Source: Thiotrichaceae bacterium
GTDB lineage: Bacteria > Pseudomonadota > Gammaproteobacteria > Thiotrichales > Thiotrichaceae
Direction: 5' to 3'
Assembly: GCA_027008885.1 (NCBI GenBank)
Contig: JALVDQ010000007.1
Span: 1 to 6,009 of the forward strand
DNA length: 6,009 nucleotides
This document shows, in pieces, positions 5,108 to 6,009 of the stretch; positions within the stretch are counted from its first letter, which is position 1, and every line of letters starts with the position of its first letter. The translations under genes were made by a program, and so were the position numbers. Below the pieces are notes generated by a model that saw nothing but the letters and a program-made list of their open reading frames with translations, was not told the origin of the DNA and did not search any database.

Positions 5108-6009
5108 ATGAACGATATAAAAGACTATATGCAGAAGCTCGGCAAAAAAGCCCGAAGCGCATCTGCGACACTTGCTGCAAGCGAATCAAAACAGAAAAAT
5201 GATGCCCTGCTTGCGATTGCAGAGCGTCTCTTGCAACAAGCTGAAAGCTTGAAGGCAGAGAATGCCAAAGATTTGCAGGCAGGCAAGGAAAAAGGCTTGC
5301 AGGCTGCGATGCTGGATCGTCTTGCGCTAAGCAATGCAGGCATTGAAAAAATGGCGGAAGGCTTGCGCCAGATTGCTGCGTTGCCTGATCCCGTTGGTGA
5401 AATGAGCGATCTTAAATTTATGCCGTCCGGGATTCAGGTCGGAAAAATGCGTGTGCCGCTGGGTGTTATTGGCATTATCTATGAATCACGCCCTAATGTG
5501 ACGGTGGATGCGGCGGCACTCTGTCTCAAATCGGGAAATGCAACCATATTGCGTGGTGGTTCCGAGGCAATCCATTCCAACCAGGCAATTGCTGACTGTA
5601 TTCAGTACGGCTTGCAACAGGCCGCCCTGCCCTCTGAGTGTGTGCAAGTGGTGGAAACAACAGATCGACAGGCAGTAGGCGAACTGTTACGCCTCAAGGA
5701 ATCGGTGGACGTCATTATTCCACGCGGTGGCAAGGGGCTGATTGAGCGCGTTAGCAATGATTCTTTAATCCCTGTTATCAAGCATCTGGATGGCATTTGT
5801 CATATCTTTATTGATGATGACGCGGATGCTGAAAAAGCACTGAAAATCACCCTGAACGCCAAGAGTCAGCGTTATGGAACCTGCAATACTCTGGAGACAC
5901 TGCTGATTGCAGAATCCCGCGCCGCTGAATTATTACCTCAGCTAAAGACTTTGTTTGACAAGGAACAGGTTGAATTGCGCGGCTGTGAAAAAACACAGCA
6001 GATTATTGA
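5108..6009 (+). CDS. proA: Glutamate-5-semialdehyde dehydrogenase (gamma-glutamyl phosphate reductase), 3' end outside window
   Basis: ProA reduces gamma-glutamyl phosphate with NADPH to glutamate-5-semialdehyde, the second step of proline synthesis, acting after the kinase ProB in the cytoplasm. Three hundred codons are visible of a family length near 420, so about a quarter is missing. Recognisable segments are AMLDRLAL (67-74), the cofactor-fold region [20 protein letters not shown] (116-135), [12 protein letters not shown] (140-151), IPRGGKGLI (204-212), and [17 protein letters not shown] (250-266), which contains the catalytic Cys259. The ATG at 5108 is preferred because an in-frame TAA sits just upstream at 5096-5098 and the N-terminus (DYM..LG..AR.AS) resembles related proteins; no good ribosome binding site is seen. 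The last window bases TGA are out of frame and are not the stop. It probably shares a transcript with holA. From gene order in related bacteria, nadD could follow (inference). Confidence 0.95.
   Translation, partial: MNDIKDYMQKLGKKARSASATLAASESKQKNDALLAIAERLLQQAESLKAENAKDLQAGKEKGLQAAMLDRLALSNAGIEKMAEGLRQIAALPDPVGEMSDLKFMPSGIQVGKMRVPLGVIGIIYESRPNVTVDAAALCLKSGNATILRGGSEAIHSNQAIADCIQYGLQQAALPSECVQVVETTDRQAVGELLRLKESVDVIIPRGGKGLIERVSNDSLIPVIKHLDGICHIFIDDDADAEKALKITLNAKSQRYGTCNTLETLLIAESRAAELLPQLKTLFDKEQVELRGCEKTQQII

Noticed and set aside
6007..6009. Terminal TGA as the stop of proA
   Set aside because: The reading frame from 5108 has ATT at 6005-6007 and GA as an incomplete codon; the protein is also about 120 residues short of the family length.

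Overview
The window (about 44% G+C by eye) reads as chromosomal DNA of a gammaproteobacterium. The evidence is a HolA of the gammaproteobacterial type, a ProA with high similarity to gammaproteobacterial enzymes, the holA-proA adjacency, and an intergenic region full of small palindromic repeats of the kind dispersed in such genomes. I cannot name a genus. There are four protein genes: two on the minus strand in the left two thirds, and two on the plus strand on the right.

Left part (1-1627). Positions 1-105 are AT-rich with no gene or signal I can support. Positions 106-230 hold a compact fold-back structure: 26-base outer arms and a 16-pair inner hairpin. Its right end runs across the stop codon of the next gene. 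That gene (227-1150, minus) encodes an exported protein made of two tandem PilJ/NarX-like sensory modules, with no membrane anchor after the signal peptide and no signalling output domain. The 477 bases between it and the ankyrin gene hold no credible gene but are crowded with repeats: an AT palindrome, an 86-base imperfect inverted repeat, two copies of a poly-G-ended unit, a 7-base tandem repeat, a GTAGCCCG...CGGG palindrome, and a perfect 12-bp hairpin behind the ankyrin gene.

Middle (1628-3727, minus). A 699-residue exported protein consists almost entirely of ankyrin repeats, about 13 clear ones plus degenerate ones at the N-terminus. A strong ribosome binding site fixes its start 16 codons inside the longest open frame. 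Exported ankyrin and PilJ-module proteins lie next to each other in the same direction, but the repeat cluster and hairpin between them argue against one transcript.

Right part (3728-6009, plus). A 234-base divergent spacer carries candidate promoters in both directions. It is followed by holA (delta subunit of the DNA polymerase III clamp loader) and, 66 bases later, by proA (glutamate-5-semialdehyde dehydrogenase, proline synthesis), which runs off the window. These two are housekeeping genes probably co-transcribed. The usual upstream partner of holA, lptE, is absent; the ankyrin gene occupies that side instead.

I see no CRISPR array, tRNA, rRNA, transposase, or clear new defence or biosynthetic system. 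The most unusual items are the repeat cluster, the fold-back element at a stop codon, and the two exported proteins without an obvious partner.
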